From an uncultured Bacteroidota bacterium (GTDB taxonomy: Bacteria > Bacteroidota > Bacteroidia > Bacteroidales > F082), in assembly GCA_900542475.1 (NCBI GenBank), contig UQNO01000018.1, forward strand, positions 1 through 41,822: DNA of 41,822 nucleotides, read 5' to 3'. A program made the translations under genes and the position numbers. Below the pieces are notes generated by a model, which did no database searches, was not told where the DNA came from, and saw only the letters and a program-made list of their open reading frames with translations. This document shows positions 40,238 through 41,822 of the stretch, piece by piece (within the stretch, counting starts at the first letter, position 1; the number at the start of each line of letters is the position of its first letter).

Positions 40238-41822
40238 TTATTTAATTGATTTTCCTATCTCGAGACCGAGGTTGAATAATTTTTCAATATCTTCTTTTCT
40301 AATTGGAGAGCCTTTCACCTCCACCGGCTCGCCTACGATGTTCCATTTGCAAGCCTCTGCGTTTTCTTTCAACGTTTTAAGTCCACCGCCACTCCATGAA
40401 GCGCCGCCAAACAATCCGAACACTTTGTTTTGCGGCTTGTATTCGCCTATCTCGTGCAGTAAACCTACCATATTCGGGAAGATGCTACCATAATGTGAGC
40501 AGGCACCCAACACCACGCCTTTATATTTCCAAATATCGCTGAAAATAAACGATGTTTCTGTCTTCGACACATCGTAAACCTTTATTTCTTTCACGCCGGC
40601 TTCTGCCACGCCTCTTGCGATGATGTCGGCCATTCTTCCGGTGTTTCCGTACATTGAGCCGTAAACTATCACCACGCCTTCCTGGCTCTGATGCTGACTC
40701 CATGCTGTGTATCTGTCGATGACCCATTGCAGGTTGCTTCTCCATATCAAACCGTGCGAGGGAGCAATCATCTTGATATCGAGAGTGCCGGCTTTCTGTA
40801 TTGTCTTCAACGCCATCGCTGACACTTTACCGACAATATTGGCATAATAGCGCCGCATGTCGTCTTCATAGAAGTCAAGGTTCACCTCGTCGTCGAAGAT
40901 ACCGCCGTTCAATGCGCCGAAACCGCCGAAAGCGTCGTTTGAGAAGATGATTTTCGTGCTCTGCTCGTATGTCGCCATCGACTCGGGCCAGTGGCACATA
41001 GGAGCCATGAAGAATTGCAAGGTGTGACTGCCGAGGCTCAAGGTCTCGCCTTCCGCCACGATTTTCTTGTTTGCGATATGACCGTAGAAGTTTTCCAAAG
41101 GCGCGAATGTCTTGGCATTTCCAATCACCGTCACCTCCGGCCATTCTCTAATCACGGCGCCAACAGAGCCGCTGTGGTCCGGCTCGTCGTGGTTCACGAT
41201 GAGATAGTCCACTTTCCTGTCACCGATAATATTCTTGATTTGGAACAGATACTGTGCCATGAACTCCGTCTCCACCGGGTCAATCAATGCAATATGCTCG
41301 TCAACAATAAGATATGAGTTATATGAAACGCCGTTCGGCAGTTCCATGTGGTTTTCAAACAAGTCTGTCCGGCGGTCATTCACCCCGACGTAAAAAATAT
41401 TTTCCGCTAATTTTATATTCATATTATCTGTTTTGTTTTTATTTGTTATTTCTTTATTTACTATTTTATTTTCTGTTTTTTCCATTACTGTCGGCTCCTC
41501 GTATTCAAACGCGTCTTTACCGTGTTTGCACAGTGGGCAGACGATATCATCGGGAAGCTGCTCCCCTTCATAGACCCAGCCGCAGACCTTGCAAACCCAG
41601 CAGCCTTTAGTGACTTTTGTTTTAGGTTTGATATTTTCATGGTAATAATCGTAAGTCACTGTATCTTTGTCGTTTACCTGGACGGCATCCACAATATCGG
41701 CTATAAACATTGTATGCGTGCCGAGGTCTATCGACCTCACGACCTTGCATGCAAAATAAGCATTGATATATTTGGGCAGATACAGCACGTGATTCACCGC
41801 GCGCAACTCCTGTTCGCAGTCA
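40238..41822 (-). CDS. Flavin reductase-rubredoxin-flavodiiron fusion protein, 5' end outside the window
   Basis: Reduces O2 (or NO) to water (or N2O) using electrons passed from the flavin reductase domain through rubredoxin. The frame is open to the right edge (reading Asp-Cys-Glu-Gln-Glu-Leu before 41806), so the N-terminus is missing. Numbered from the codon at 41806: end of a flavin reductase domain (1-50, YFACKVVRSIDLGTHTMF), rubredoxin (C72-x2-C75 and C90-P-L-C93), a Lys/Asn-rich linker (108-128), then a flavodiiron protein from Met129 with metal ligands H206, E208, D210, H272, D291 and H351, and a flavodoxin domain with FMN loop GSMYGNT at 383-389. An internal ATG at 41422 could also give a separate flavodiiron chain. 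sodB follows by 18 bases. Confidence 0.9.
   Translation of the reverse strand, partial: DCEQELRAVNHVLYLPKYINAYFACKVVRSIDLGTHTMFIADIVDAVQVNDKDTVTYDYYHENIKPKTKVTKGCWVCKVCGWVYEGEQLPDDIVCPLCKHGKDAFEYEEPTVMEKTENKIVNKEITNKNKTDNMNIKLAENIFYVGVNDRRTDLFENHMELPNGVSYNSYLIVDEHIALIDPVETEFMAQYLFQIKNIIGDRKVDYLIVNHDEPDHSGSVGAVIREWPEVTVIGNAKTFAPLENFYGHIANKKIVAEGETLSLGSHTLQFFMAPMCHWPESMATYEQSTKIIFSNDAFGGFGALNGGIFDDEVNLDFYEDDMRRYYANIVGKVSAMALKTIQKAGTLDIKMIAPSHGLIWRSNLQWVIDRYTAWSQHQSQEGVVIVYGSMYGNTGRMADIIARGVAEAGVKEIKVYDVSKTETSFIFSDIWKYKGVVLGACSHYGSIFPNMVGLLHEIGEYKPQNKVFGLFGGASWSGGGLKTLKENAEACKWNIVGEPVEVKGSPIRKEDIEKLFNLGLEIGKSIK

Noticed and set aside
1..41822. CRISPR array, tRNA or rRNA genes
   Set aside because: No regularly spaced repeats and no cloverleaf or rRNA-like sequence were seen in any of the short gaps.

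Overview
The window is a stretch of a Bacteroidota chromosome, most likely order Bacteroidales. Three things point there: the type IX secretion (T9SS) core genes gldK, gldL, gldM and gldN with a PorP/SprF protein and PorW/SprE; repeated TAnnTTTG-type -7 promoter elements with few Shine-Dalgarno sequences; and families typical of the phylum (GldF/GldG, DUF4249-like lipoproteins, an RseP with a long cytoplasmic insertion). No species can be named from the sequence alone. No rRNA, tRNA or CRISPR array was seen.

Layout. 1-11690 reads leftward: a partial pgi behind its own promoter and separated by a terminator from the T9SS operon (porP, then gldK-gldL-gldM-gldN), preceded by rseP, an M23 peptidase, a PlsC-like acyltransferase and dnaX. 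11834-19985 reads rightward: porW, a bactofilin, a small AtpI/DUF6168-like membrane protein, folE, a BI-1 family protein, fabD and an S41 peptidase in a tight run, then DUF177-rpmF and a terminator. 20067-24046 is an accessory island: a small membrane protein between short inverted repeats, an HTH regulator with an abrupt 5' end, dinD, a broken follower gene, a repeat cluster, and a type II restriction endonuclease with its D12-class adenine methyltransferase. 24384-27551 holds dnaK (sigma-54-like promoter) and a DUF4249-like lipoprotein. 27683-31532 holds panB, a secreted thioredoxin-like protein and an RluA-type pseudouridine synthase. 31550-35301 is a leftward three-gene operon: beta-barrel-like protein, lipoprotein phosphoesterase, EF-hand membrane protein. 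35397-39558 is apt-gldF-gldG-DUF4340. The right edge, leftward, is a flavin reductase-rubredoxin-flavodiiron fusion followed closely by superoxide dismutase.

How they work together. GldL and GldM form the T9SS motor; GldK and GldN form the outer-membrane-associated ring; PorW links periplasmic parts, and PorP/SprF proteins belong to the same machinery. The flavodiiron fusion and SOD form an O2/superoxide defence unit suited to an anaerobe. The island is a restriction-modification and DNA-damage module that appears to have entered between rpmF and dnaK. The least-described items are the beta-barrel/phosphoesterase/EF-hand operon, the palindromic repeat family shared between the island and the gldG/sodB region, and the single-chain reductase-rubredoxin-flavodiiron protein.
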